Shown here: positions 11,290 through 24,000 of the stretch, in pieces
Numbering within the stretch: the stretch's first letter is position 1
How the letters are laid out: each line of letters begins with the position of its first letter
NCBI GenBank assembly: GCA_029851415.1
Contig: CM056741.1
Location: 145,130,522 to 145,194,521 of the forward strand
Reading direction: 5' to 3'
DNA length: 64,000 bases
Origin: Eretmocerus hayati
Lineage: Eukaryota; Arthropoda; Insecta; Hymenoptera; Aphelinidae
Made by a program: the position numbers and the translations under genes
The notes under the pieces: model-generated
Seen by the model: only the letters and a program-made list of their open reading frames with translations
What the model was told of the DNA's origin: nothing
The model's database searches: none

Positions 11290-11887
11290 TCGCTAGCCTC
11301 CTATCGAGGGGGGCGCGGGCCCGTTTGAATGGGTCCGGTCCGGGGTCTCTGGCGCTCGCGTCAGACGCGGCGCGCGGGATAAACCGTCGATGAGTTTGAT
11401 TTGAATTACCGAGCGTGCATTACCGAGATTGTACAGCAGGTATGGTGTCGTGCGTGCACGCGGCTTCTCGTTACAATCGGCTCCGCAGTGGTTATGGACT
11501 TCGGACATCGCGTGCGACACGTGCGCGCGGGTGGTGGCGGGCGCCGCGTTTGCAGCTCTCTCCTTTCCAGATAATAAAGCCCCAAGTGGGCGCGCACCTC
11601 GAGCCAGTTCGAGCTGCACACGTGCCGCGGCTGGCCACCGCGATCGCACTGCACCGGTTTCAAACACCCAATATTCTAGTGAACAAATCCCCATGTGCCT
11701 CGTCAATAGAGTGCACACGGTGTGGACGTGTGTTAGTGTCCTGATATAGTATAGGGCCAGGGCACGGTGGAGTGCGATCGAATTTTCGAAATGGTGCGCG
11801 AACGTCCGGTGAGAATGGCGCGAGGTCGGGTCAGTGCATCGGGGCGATCGAAGCGTGAGCGACGAGTTGTGTGAAAGCAAGAGGATT
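11290..11887 (+). promoter_or_regulatory. GC/CpG-rich promoter and 5' UTR region of the Methuselah-like gene
   Basis: The stretch is much richer in CG dinucleotides than the surrounding AT-rich DNA (for example GCGCGCGGG, GCGTGCGACACGTGCGCGC). It leads straight into the start codon at 11888. The long ORFs on both strands here (up to 232 codons antisense) reflect GC content rather than protein. No convincing TATA box is seen close to the start. The transcription start cannot be fixed from sequence alone. Confidence 0.55.
11791..11874 (+). other. Upstream ORF in the presumed 5' UTR (27 codons)
   Basis: An ATG at 11791, 97 bp before the receptor start, opens a 27-codon frame rich in Arg that stops at 11874, just 13 bp before the main ATG. 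A second in-frame ATG lies at 11815. If the transcript starts upstream of 11791, this uORF would be expected to reduce translation of the receptor. Confidence 0.4.
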
Positions 11888-12016
11888 ATGCGGGCTACCC
11901 TGGTACTGCTGCTGTTATCTCTGGCATCCATCGAATCCGCAGGTGGCGAAGACAACGGAACCGTTGACAAAATCCAGGATTTTCCAATCATACACTATGT
12001 GCCACTGGAGAATCAG
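11888..12016 (+). CDS. Methuselah-like GPCR exon 1 (signal peptide)
   Basis: 43 codons, phase 0 end at CAG|GTGAGA. MRATLVLLLLSLASIESAGG is a classic signal peptide. A glycosylation site (NGT, residue 23) follows. Confidence 0.85.
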
Positions 12017-15000
12017 GTGAGAGATTCTTCCGCCTTGTAATTAATTGAATAAGTCTTGAGATCGAGCTAGAGTGTCACGCGAAGATTGCGCGAAAAATTA
12101 CTCGCGATCGTGGGATGCCGATGTGTAATCGAGTGGCGATAACCCCGGACGCGCAAAGACACGTGTTCGCGACAATGTTTACGCGCGCGCAAAGACACAG
12201 CCGCAACGCGCGCATCTCTTATTGTCTGCATTTCACAAACATAGGTATGTAACACTATATCCTCACATGCTTAGTGCCGTAATTACATGTTAGTTTGCGA
12301 GTGAGGATTCCGAGTGATAATCCTTCATTATTAATATGAAACGGCTTAACCGAATTTTTAAATTTAAATTTCGCGCCATTTACAACCCGAGAGCTTTCGG
12401 GCCGTGGTTTGCGAACTACTCATTCACACATTCAGTGCGACAGTAGTTTTTCGTAATTTTAGATTGGTCATGATCACGACCGATTGATGCAACTGTATGT
12501 CAGTAAGATTTTCTAACTTGACTTATTATTCAGAGCCTTGGCAATCCAAGCCACTACTAAGGATAATTTTCACGGCAACTGTACTTCGAGAGCAATTACG
12601 AGTCAGAACCAGTAGATATGTGGAAAATCGTGAACCAGAATGGTGTACCACGTCAATTGTAACAGTAAATTTGTAAGGTTGGCATTGTTCATTCATTGAG
12701 TTTTCATATACGTCACTGAAATTATCGAGCTACGCGTGAAGAGAATATATCCGACACGATGGAATATTTCTTACGTGCCACTTGTCGTTGCAACACTATT
12801 AGTCTCGGGCGATGAATCTTGAGACAAGAATCCGACCTTTTTAAGATTGGAGATATGGTCAATATTAGTCACTTCTTCATCACGAGCACAACCATGACGT
12901 TGAGCAAAATTCCCCCGTCCGAAAAAAATGCCAACGGCTGATGACGAATTCAGGAGGCTCGATGACATGAATGAGATACGAGCAACTCTTTCAAAGAGAT
13001 ACTTTTGCCTTAAGTAAGATATTCACTGACGAGTGCAACGTTTTTCTAGACCCATGTCGTATTATGTCTGCGACTCTTTTTAGAAGGATTTTATTATACT
13101 TCCTTTATCAAACTTAGCGATGAAGGTGATACGAGGAGACTGTCAGATCTACCTAATTCAGATGAATTTAAGGAAACTGAGTATTTTTGTCTTTTATTTG
13201 CATAGAGATCGCGTGGATTTCAAGCAGTGCTAAACCTCTATGTTTCCCGTGGAAATATTTTTAGAGAATGCTGCTTATATTGATCCAACCAGTCTTGCCG
13301 AGTTCATTCTTGGAAACGTAAACACATAGTTACTTCCCTCCTACCAGTAGATACTGTAGTTTTTACTCCATCCATTCACAATGTTCCAAGTCACGACAAC
13401 GATGAAGATAAGCCTTCCGGCGAAGTGGAAATCTTTTGATTTGATCTTCAATTTACTTTTCAAGTTTTGAACTAACAATAATGCAGATGGTAAGAAATGT
13501 TAATTTTGGAAACTGAGAATAATTTCCTCATCTGTTGTTAACATTCCAAACAGCAGATCTTTGCGCTTTAATCATAATCATCGTGGATTATTATTGGAAT
13601 TGAAAACAACAGATAAGACAATCTCACTTCGAATTCATTGATATCATGGCATTGATACCATGATAGCGAAAAGTATTTCCTAATCGGATTAAATATTTGA
13701 TGAAGTTATCGGAACACTTTCTTTGAACTCATTTTTCTAAGCTGAAAAGGTCGCTCCTTCAAATAGAAACAATCAATATGACAGTTTTTTCAGACACGAT
13801 CAGATAACTTTATTTATACCTATGAAATCCAGTTAATAGTTGACGGAACTTTGTGCAAAAATCTACCATACCCACATATTTCTCCGAAACAACCACAACT
13901 GTGAACTGCAATAGGACTTTTAACAATAATTTTATCAATATTTGTTACTCCTTCGACAAATGTAACGACGTATACGTAAAATAAGTTTGACTAAACTACC
14001 TCGCCTTCCTCCCCCAGGGCCTGATTTGTCCATCACCCAGGATTCCAGAAATATGCCCTCGGAAGTAATGCCTCAACATTCATTTCTCTATAATTGTGAT
14101 ATTGAAACATGGGAAAATAAGTGACTTGTAAAGATTCCGGAAGATTTCCGCCCATTAAGAAGAAGAATATTCGATTTAACTAATATTTGGACGTTTTTTG
14201 CTCCATCAATCAAATTCACGTCATTGAAAATTAACTTGACAAAATCTAACGTATCACTCTTGGAATTGGTTTCTCAAATATGAAAACTTTCGTGTTTGAC
14301 TCGAAGTGTATGTATTACTGGAACAAGTCCGGGAAAATCGTATTTCCTCTATGCGTATGCACGCCTCAATTACACGATTTTTTTCGTGAAATTAAAATAT
14401 CTTTGCTGTCAGACATACAAGTTAGACGATTCACAGCTCATTTCGTAGCTTCCTCCACACACTTTTGAACGTCCTTAGTTTCATTCATACATTTGTTCGG
14501 AGTTGAGAACTAATCAGCGACGACTAATGCGGTCAAGCTAATCACAGACTATCTCAAACACTGAAAAAGGTCTTGACTTTGCAGTAAAGTGACCTTTTCT
14601 CGGTATTTCTCATCGTTTCTAAGCCCATTTCATCAGTCTTAGGATAAGCTTTGAGATGAATCAACCAGAACTGGAAATCATTGAGTCAGGGCCAAGTTAT
14701 GAGCGAAACTAAAACGACGAGGGCAAATTATTAGACACCTCATACAATTGCTCGCACCAACAGGTTTGGCTCAGAATGCAAGTGAGACAAAAGATCTCAA
14801 TGTGCTCGGTAGTTTCTATTGTATGTATGGGCAAGCAATTGATAACCTCAGAAAAATTTCCGTGATAACTACTTTCACGCCTTTACTCGAATTCCCGTAT
14901 TTCTGCCTGGATTCCGACGACCAGTTCTTGTTTCAACAATTCAATAAGTTTTCCCCATTACTCTCACGGAAGCCTCTCTGAGGTTTCAAAAATTATACCA

Positions 15001-18000
15001 TTCCGTTATTTCTATCACAAAAAAGCCTCTCATCAATACCCAAGTCATCCATGCCAATTGTTTTCGAATACATTGTATCGTGGAACCCACTAAGGTGATA
15101 CTACTTTTCCCGAGACTTTTCTACTCCCCGTAGGCTCGATTTTGGAATAAATTACTCATTATTTTCTGATAGAGTGGTTGTGAGTCATAGGGAAGAAGAC
15201 CTTCCGTGGTGAAAGAGGTTTACATAGACTCTGCGCACATAAACGAACCCTCTTCAGCTGAGTTAGTGTATAGTTCCATCACCATTACCTGAAGTAGCTC
15301 TATGCTAATTAATTATATATTCAATTATATACTCTGCATGGGCATAAAATGTCTGTTAATGTCGGTATATCTTTTTTTTTCTATGCGACAATTATAATAT
15401 AGGTCGTGATATTTCAATTAAATAGATTTGGTCAGGCCATTCAACCAATAAGCATAACCATTAGGCTGACGATATTAAATCTGATTCGAAAACTGTATAT
15501 ATTCTTCACAATGCTTGTTTCTCTACTGTCTACATGAAAAATACCAGAACGTAGTTTCAAGACTTATTACTTATCTTCATCACCGGCCTAGATCTCACCA
15601 TCTAGCAGAGACAGTGCGGGATGTCCCAAGCAGGAAGTTTGACAAGATCTCCCGGCATCTGATTTCAGAAAAATCCCTTATTCTGGTTCATGCCCTCACT
15701 CGCTCTTGACTATTCTAGCCTGTACGAATTCCACGTCGACAAAGTTCTTTGGTTAAGTATTAGAGCTTTATTGAACAACTCGAATCCCCACTTCGGCGCT
15801 CAGTAGCTTCGCGCACCGCAATAGTTCGAATTCAAGCTCAAAATTGGTACAAACCTTTTGAAAACTATCTGGTCCCCAAAATGGTACGAAAAACTGTATT
15901 GTAACTCTACTGAGCTGCTTCGATCTTAAATATTTTCAATGCAAAGGAAAAAATCTATCCTATCAAAAAGGGAAATAATCATTATAGTTTAGAGAGCGGT
16001 ACAGGAATTTCGGGATAAAATTATATGATACTTTACCAAAATAATTAAACGAAGCCTGTTCCTTAAGTGATGAGATATCAACCGCTCATCAACTTGGAGG
16101 ACCATGAAAATACCCAGCATTCACTCAATTACAAAACGGTCAATAAGCACTGACAGATTAAGAACTACACTCTATGGCTTCTTTCTTCTTGTCATGAAAA
16201 AGTATCAATTACAGGCCTCGAAATGGTGGAGGCGGAAGTAACTATTACAAAAAACTGAAAAGACCATCTTGAAATGTCAAATTTCAAGTGTGTGATGGGG
16301 GACTAGCTCATATGTGACCGTGATTTTTGTATGTGCAGAGAGAAAAAGGGACTTCCTCAGCTATTTATCATAACTTTCATCAGAGTTTATTGTCTAACAG
16401 AAGAAATTGCTCTCGCCCAGTGAATTGAACAAGAACATGTGCCCAGTGAATAGTTCAAATCAGCGGCAAATCAGACCTTGAGTGAAATCTCCTCGAAGAT
16501 TTTGAGCCTGTCGAGACCTTCGTCGCAGGTCAGTTCAAAAGTACACTTGGAGTCACTGAATACTTGCAATAAGTAAGAGTAAAAAGAATTTTCAAGAAAC
16601 GCTTTTATGAACTATACCAAGAAACTTTGACAATCTTGGCATGATATTAAGGAGATGAAAATTGGTAGAACGATGAAAACCATCGGTGAAAAAAGTACAA
16701 TGTCAGAGTACGCGGTGCTTGGAGAAGAATGATCCATGGGTGTCGTATAATATCGTATTCGAATTTCGGCACCAATGAGGCGGGTGATGAGCGCTGCTCA
16801 CTTCATATCAGTCGCATCGATGAAAGAAATACGCGTTACCGGTGACGGTGATCACTGATTAGTTCCGCGGAGAACCGCCATGCATTAGCGAGGGGGCACT
16901 TCCGCATCAACAACTAGCGCCCTCTCGCTTATGCATGGCGGTTTTCCACGGAACTAATGAGCGATCACCGTTCCCGCGTAATCAGCGTTAGCGCGTATCA
17001 ACTTCGGAATAAGGCCCCTGGTTCACGCGCGCCCGAGCCCCGAGCCTGCACGAACACGTGTTCACAAATATGTGATCGGGTACGAAAATTTGTGGAACAA
17101 TAGACTAGCTTAGTCCAGAGAAAACTATGTGAGCTCGGTGAAGCGTAATAGAAGCGTCTATTAATGAGCTCCAGTAGATCAGAGTCATCAGACTAGGGAG
17201 GGTAGAGAAGAAGGAGAGTAAACTCGGCTCTGAGTCTCTGACAGCATTGGCGAGGGGCCTCAGCGGCGTTCGCCAGATAGAGGCGCTGGCTCTGCGGTTT
17301 CCGCGTTCTGTTTGTAACGAGCTGATATGTGGATGAAGTAGATAACTGACGAATATGGTATAAGACCCGCGCCCACGGTCGTATGCCAGGTTGTAATTCG
17401 TCTGCAATGTTTGACATTTCTAGCAGAAAGATCATAAAAAGTAAACAGCACTGACTAACTCGACCGCAGTGCCCTGGATCCTAGTGGCGGGTAGAGGAAA
17501 CTTTCGGTCTTCTTTAAGAGCGCCGAGCTTTCTGAGGAAGTTTCCAGACCTGTATATACGACCGTGCCCGCGCCCGATTCAAATCACCGTATATGAATGG
17601 TCACTATAGCTGGTAGCGTAATTAGTTAAGAATAATTGAATACAAGCCACCCCTTTTTGAAACCTATGAAGATTTGCCTCTCAAACATCGATCGACGCTC
17701 TCGCTAGCTAAGCAGCCACGAGTGCGAGAGAGACAGCAACAAGGCCCATCGGAAGGGCCCGACGCCCACGCCGCGCCACCGCCGCAGCAACGAGCAAAGC
17801 GGCCCGCAAAACCGATACGCGTGGTCACGTATCGATACGGGCCCGATACGACAACTACTAATATCGATGTGAAATATCGATGTATCGGAGCCAAAAAATC
17901 GATACGCCAGAATATCGATACGTATCGGGCATGGACTAGATCACATCATTTTGTCAAAGCGCTTCACGCTTCATCTATTTCTCGAGTCTTTGATCATTCT

Positions 18001-21000
18001 GAACAATATAGCTCAAATAGTTTATTCATAACTCTGTGTATAAGTCATTCACCTTTCTCCCTACTCGCGTCGGCGAACCAAAAAGGTAAATTCAAACATA
18101 AAATCATTGTTGAAAATTGGACCATTCGAGCTAAACTCATTCTGATTCATTCTTCAATTCAAATATCGAATACGTACTATTTCCCTAGATTTAGTACGTA
18201 ACATGTTCATAGGCAAACGTAGTTCCAAAACGGCCACGGTGGCGCTGACTCTGCGGTTTCCGCAGCTAGAGCCAGCAACATCTGGCAACTCGAAATGGGA
18301 CTACTCCGGCAAGGAGTTTACTCTCCTTCTTCTCTACCCTCCCTACATCAGACACTGACGCAACCGGACGTAAATATAACCTAAAAGATCTGACCATTGT
18401 GCCGGTAAAGTCACTCGCGACTGCTGACAAGACCGAGGGGATTCCTGAGATTTCCCTAGAACTTATAAATTCACGACTGTAATTGGCTGATTTGAAATGC
18501 CGCTCATGATCATGATTGGCTGTTGGCGGTGGTCCGGATGCTGAAAATTATGCACGACTAGTTATAGTTACAAAGCGCTAGGCCGAAGTGAAGTTAAATA
18601 AAAGCGTTTAATAATAAAAAAAATGGCAAGGACTCACCACAATTTTCATTTGTTTGCGTGATTTACCCCTACAATTGTGGTGAGTTCTCCGCATTAGTTT
18701 CGGAAAGTATCCATTGACCCCCAGTGTACACAAACTTATCTATGCAACTATTAACTTTGAATGGTGTAATTAGAACGTTTCAGAAGCTACCAAGTTGGCA
18801 AGTTTGTGAACTCTGATTAAAACGATAGGGATCATAGCTTACACAAATGCGTCGGTTCACGAAAAAAGGGACCTCCAATGTATAACGTTCTATTCAGCAC
18901 AAACTGTTTCAAATGGTCACGATTTCATGAGTTTTCAAGGATTTGTAAGCAAAGGAAGAAAAAATAGATTGAGATATTGAGATTTATATGTACAGTTTCT
19001 GTTCCCAAGTGAGTAACGGCGATTGAAAATTCGAGACTTGTTTAGGAGTAATTTTGAGGAGATGTGAAGTATTTTTGAGAAATTATTTATTTGTTCGAGC
19101 TACCATCATCTAGCGTCACCATTAATTTGATTTTGATTGCTCCAGTAATCCATGATCTATGAGCTGCAAAAATCCATACGTTAATTCGACTCTAAACGAG
19201 GAAATTTCATCTTCATGTTGCAGAATGCAGATCATTATTTTTGATCTTAATGATTTTCAAGTTCATGATGATGATAATCACAAGTTGCTGATCAGCTTGA
19301 GTGTAAAGAACTACAGAACAATCACCATGAAGTGGCTTTCCAGGTGGTTTTTAATCTCCAGTCGTCTCAAAAATTAATGAGAAACGATTCGAAGGCGAGT
19401 TGTATGTATACTGGGATCTAGAATTTAGCCAATTTCATTCTTTAACTTCAACATGTACAATATTGACGATTAACAAGTTCTTCACTTGAGGAAGTGTTAT
19501 TCTATGGGACACATTTGACGGCAATAAATAGCATTTCGGAATTGATGAATGGCTTGAAGTTTCCGGGACGTAAAATTGTATAAGTTTAGAACGATCATTG
19601 AAGGTTATATTCACGTATAACTCAATTCAATGCTCGACTCAGATGTCTATAGAGTTTCAGAGTAGTTGAGAGGCAACAAAGCTCAGACAACAAGTTGATC
19701 TTCAAAAATGGATTTCCCAAAAGGCGATTTAGAATTTTCAAGACGAGCAAGCATGGAAGTAGAGGAAAGACTAGCTTCCTTCACTCGACCTTATTTAATA
19801 ATTTTAGCTCTTCAAGTACAATCTCCTCCAAAAAAAGGGTATGACGAGGGGTATAAACTGGTTCATACTGGATATTACAACATTCATGATAATCTTCATA
19901 CAATCGGGGAGAAAAATTTAGAGAGCAACTCGGAAAATTATTCGCATTTCGGAGAACCGGCCTTCCTCGGAATCTTATCAAGTTGAATGGAGTAATTTTG
20001 AAGTACGAAACTGAATACTGTACCGACTCGTCAACGTTTGATTCTGAGCAATATTTTCCGAACTGAAGTAAAACAAGGAGAATAAGCCCAGAAGATTTGG
20101 AAATATACATACATGAAGAGCGAGCGTACATTCCCACGGCGAGAAACTAATTAAGTCCTAGTCAAATTAATAATCTAATATTTTGACGATAATGTCAAGA
20201 CAATTCATGGATAAACTATGTACATAGGTAATTCTGCCAGTTCAAAATTTGGAACGAAGGAGGTTTCATTTGAGACACATTGCTGAGCGATAGTTTGCCT
20301 TGTTTTATATGCCGGACGAAAAGGATGATATTCATGATAGGGTCTTCTGGGAAATTGATATCTCATCACTATTCACAATTTTAACACCATGAGTAATCTC
20401 AGAGTAGGATACCGTCAACTGGGGTAACTTCGGGACAAAAATCGCATTTTTTTCCTTCAAACTCGTGAAACTTGTACGTCTCATACCAGAGGTGCATTGT
20501 AAGTCTAGTCAATCGAAAGCTTACAGCTTCAGCTTTCGATTGCGGTATTTATGAAGTACATTTGAATCTCTCTAGTTGAAGATATGAGCGCTCAAAGTCG
20601 TGTCCCAAAGTTATACCGGTCGTGGGGTAACTTTGGGGTAGCATACATTATATAGGGGATTCCACGGGTACCGTCAACTGGGGTAGCTTTGGGACAAAAA
20701 TCGCATTGTTCTCCATAAAACTCATGTAACTTGTATATTTCGCACCAGTCGGGTCAGAATTGCATTGTGTCTGTGGTCAATCGAAAGCTTACAGTTTCAG
20801 CTCTCGATTGACAGGTATTAAAGTATATTCGGACATCCTTGGCCAGAAATATGGGTGCTCAAAGTCGTGTCCCAAAGTTACCCCGGGTTGCAGAAGAAAA
20901 CACATACTTTCTAGTTCTTCCGCTACAAAATGGAAAATGGGTAAAAATACGCCAATATAATGATGGATTCGTTTAGATATCTGTACAGACAAGTGAATCT

Positions 21001-24000
21001 AGCCTAGTTAGCTTGGAGTCACTCTGCAAATGTCGGTACCACACTCATTTTTCCGAAAGACTGTTTTTATGATTAAAAACATACTCTCGAAGAAGTCTGT
21101 TTATGAATGAACTCACAAGTGATGGAGGACCTTGCGCCGGTGCCAAACATTGCTCATGCGTGCCCCAAGTTGGGAGAACAAGTACCAAAGCCTCAGGATT
21201 ATCTGCCTTGCTGATCGCGAGTGATAATGGCTCTTTCATGGGTTGTCCCAAAGTTACCCCAGTTGACGGTACTTCAATCAAGTCAACGGAACGCTTATTG
21301 AAAAATGTGTGTTGAACTATTGAATTTATCTTTGCAAGGTCTTCGAGAAGTTAATCTACCCAGTCTTGTATAGGAAAACTGGAAAAGACTCTTTTTGTTA
21401 ATTTTCTAAGATCTACAAGAATATGCTCCCTACACTTTTCGATAAAATACGTTCATTCCAAGTTATAGGACCAAAAGCGAGAGGATAAAAATGAAAAAAT
21501 CGGAAAATACTTTCATGACGCAAATGGAACGTCATATGTGGAAAAATGTGACGACACTTTTTTCTAATTCCTCCAAGATAAAAATGATGGCCCTATTTTT
21601 CGCGTAGAAGGCGTTCCCTTCGAGTTATTGAGGATAAAGGATTCGAAAATGTCGAGGAATAGCCGTTTGGAGCTCAATTTATTAGCAGCTGTGAAATTGC
21701 CGGATACCCTTCTAATGCCAATTGCTGGTCTGATTCAGAATAGTTTTAATACTGTGGACGCGGCATTCTTGATGGTATCGTACAAAATCAAGGTTTTTCG
21801 ACCCGAAAAATAATGAGGCTAAAGGGCAGTCACTCATTTCGGTCGCAATAGAAGAGGAATTATAGAATCAGTGACTATCCTTATAACGAGTAACACATTG
21901 TGATGCGCTCCGAGATCCTCATTGTTTTCATCATTATTAGTTACATTTGTCACTCGCTCCTACATGAAGACCTAATAATAAAAAAATGCGTTCACTCGTT
22001 TCAGAAGCAAGCTCTGAACCAGCCCAAGTACATCGGCCTTCCGGTCGTGGGCAAGTGCTGCAACGAAAACGAGGTGTTGCGTAAAAATGGGGAGGCTGAA
22101 GCGGCAACGTGTGCACGCTCAAATTCAACGGAAAACGAGCTATTCTGGCCATTGTTCACTGACTACAACAAGTTCGGCATCTATAATGTATCAATGCTGC
22201 AGAGTGAATTTGTTGCAGTTGTCGGCAATCCGTGCCACTACAAGAGGTAATCAATTTTTATTATTATGTTTTGTCTCTATCGTTAAGTGCTCCTTCCATT
22301 GGGGGACCTAATAGTTAGTTTGATGAGCTATATTCGGGATGACAATTTGCGGAGGCTCTTCCTTCCCAATAAGATCTCATGTTTTCATCGAACGGCTGTT
22401 TTCCTTTATCAGTTCCTTATACGTATGATTTTATCGATAACGACGCTCAGAAATACGAGCAATCCGAGGTCGTTTCTAGCTTAACGCTCATTTCCTCCGT
22501 GTGATTTTTACTCTTGTCTTTTCTGATATCTGTGAAATGTCCGACAGGTAATCTCGACTTACCGTGACACTAGCTATGATTCTCTTGTAGTCATTGAACT
22601 TACCCATTTCCAACGTAATTGCCGTTAAGTGTATTTTAATTGTGGTATTGTGAAATTATGACAACGTAAGAGGAATTATATCACAAAAATCTAGAAACTT
22701 GATGGAAGAAAAAACATTGAAACGTACTCATTTATCTGCCTGTCGACTTCAAGTTATTCCGATAATGATATCTCATTGTCTGCATGAACTCATGTGGTTA
22801 ACTGATAGTAGACGGACTACGGGTGCCATCGGTACAGCTCAGTTATCGATAATAACATATACACCTGCGGATTATGTGCCACCCATTTTATGAATTTTTT
22901 AGTCTCGCCCCGGAAGAAGTTTGCCGAGACATTATCTCAGCTTTACAGAAAAATTTTACCAAAGGAGGAAGACATAAATTCTGTGCATTATAGATAAGAA
23001 CAATAAAATTTGTCATAATATTTTCTATCTCAAAGCTGTCTATTGTATCTACGAAGATCTATTTCATTTTTCCGAAAACGTATTTGATTTACGAGAATTC
23101 AGATGCCTACGAGAAAAATTCCAATTTTGATCGTAGCGTGTGTACTCCAAAATTTTGCATACGCTACTTTCAAGAGACCGATTGTCAAGTAACTAAGAAT
23201 TTAAATTTCTGAAATAGAAAGATTAGCATACTCACCTATACATTATGATCTCCCCATTATTCCAGCAGGAAACGAATCAGCACCTCCGGAAAAACCACTC
23301 CCCGATCCCAAATTCATTTTTTGTATGTATTATATTATAATTTAAAAACTTAGTATCTCACTTTTCCTTTCATCGAGTCTCTTTTTTCTCTTCAACCAAG
23401 AAGGCTAACATGCCATATTTGTGATGAATAATGTGACTATGACCTTGGCCAAATAAAAACTATATTATCGATTCAAACATGGTTTTTGATCGCAAGTTTT
23501 GTTGTAAATATGTCATTATTGTCTAGATGAATATATTCGTATGAATCTTGTAACTTCTCATGTTGTTTTACTGCGAGCAAATGGAAGCTCATCTGTCTAT
23601 GTATCTATCTATTTATCTATCCGTGGTGGTGGTCTGTTGAAAAAATTTGCTAATTGAACCATTGTGCATAGATACGCTCTGGAGCCGGACAAGATATCCG
23701 AGGAAGAGAGTTATTTGCTACTCAATGGATCCCTCTATCTCCCCTTTTACGATCCTCACAAAGATACGATGTTCCTGCCCGGAATCGACTATTGCATGGA
23801 ACTTGGACCACAGATGGAAATTGAAGTTCTCGTATGTTTTATACCAGGTTTGTAATGTCGGAAGATATTTTTCTTTGTGAACATTGCCGTATTAGCGGTT
23901 AGGAGCATATAGAGTTCCAATGAAATGAAAAAGAAATCTCAAGACATTTGTACACTGGAATTTGTAAATCCGAGAATGTCCTAGGACATTTCAACCTTCA

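Larger units (their letters stand above)
12017..22004 (+). other. Intron 1 of the Methuselah-like gene (10 kb)
   Basis: GTGAGA donor and TTTCAG acceptor. It holds a fold-back at 16829-16987, a hAT-type element at 17194-18345, a hairpin at 18631-18690, and a TA-flanked element at 20412-21269. Between 12050 and 16700 and between 18700 and 20400 I see only AT-rich intronic sequence. The short ORFs there have no family motif. Confidence 0.8.

Noticed and set aside
11834..11887. N-terminal extension of the receptor from 11834
   Set aside because: The codon at 11834 is GTG, and the extension would bury the signal peptide. ATG at 11888 starts it cleanly.
11293..11991. 232-codon antisense ORF across the GPCR promoter and exon 1
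   Set aside because: Caused by high GC and few stop codons; it overlaps the receptor signal-peptide exon and has no family motif.
17674..18201. 175-codon + strand ORF taken as a gene
   Set aside because: It lies wholly inside a hAT-type element, contains the CGATA repeats and matches no known family.
19708..20137. Opposed 92- and 118-codon ORFs in intron 1
   Set aside because: They overlap on both strands without family motifs and have intron-like composition.
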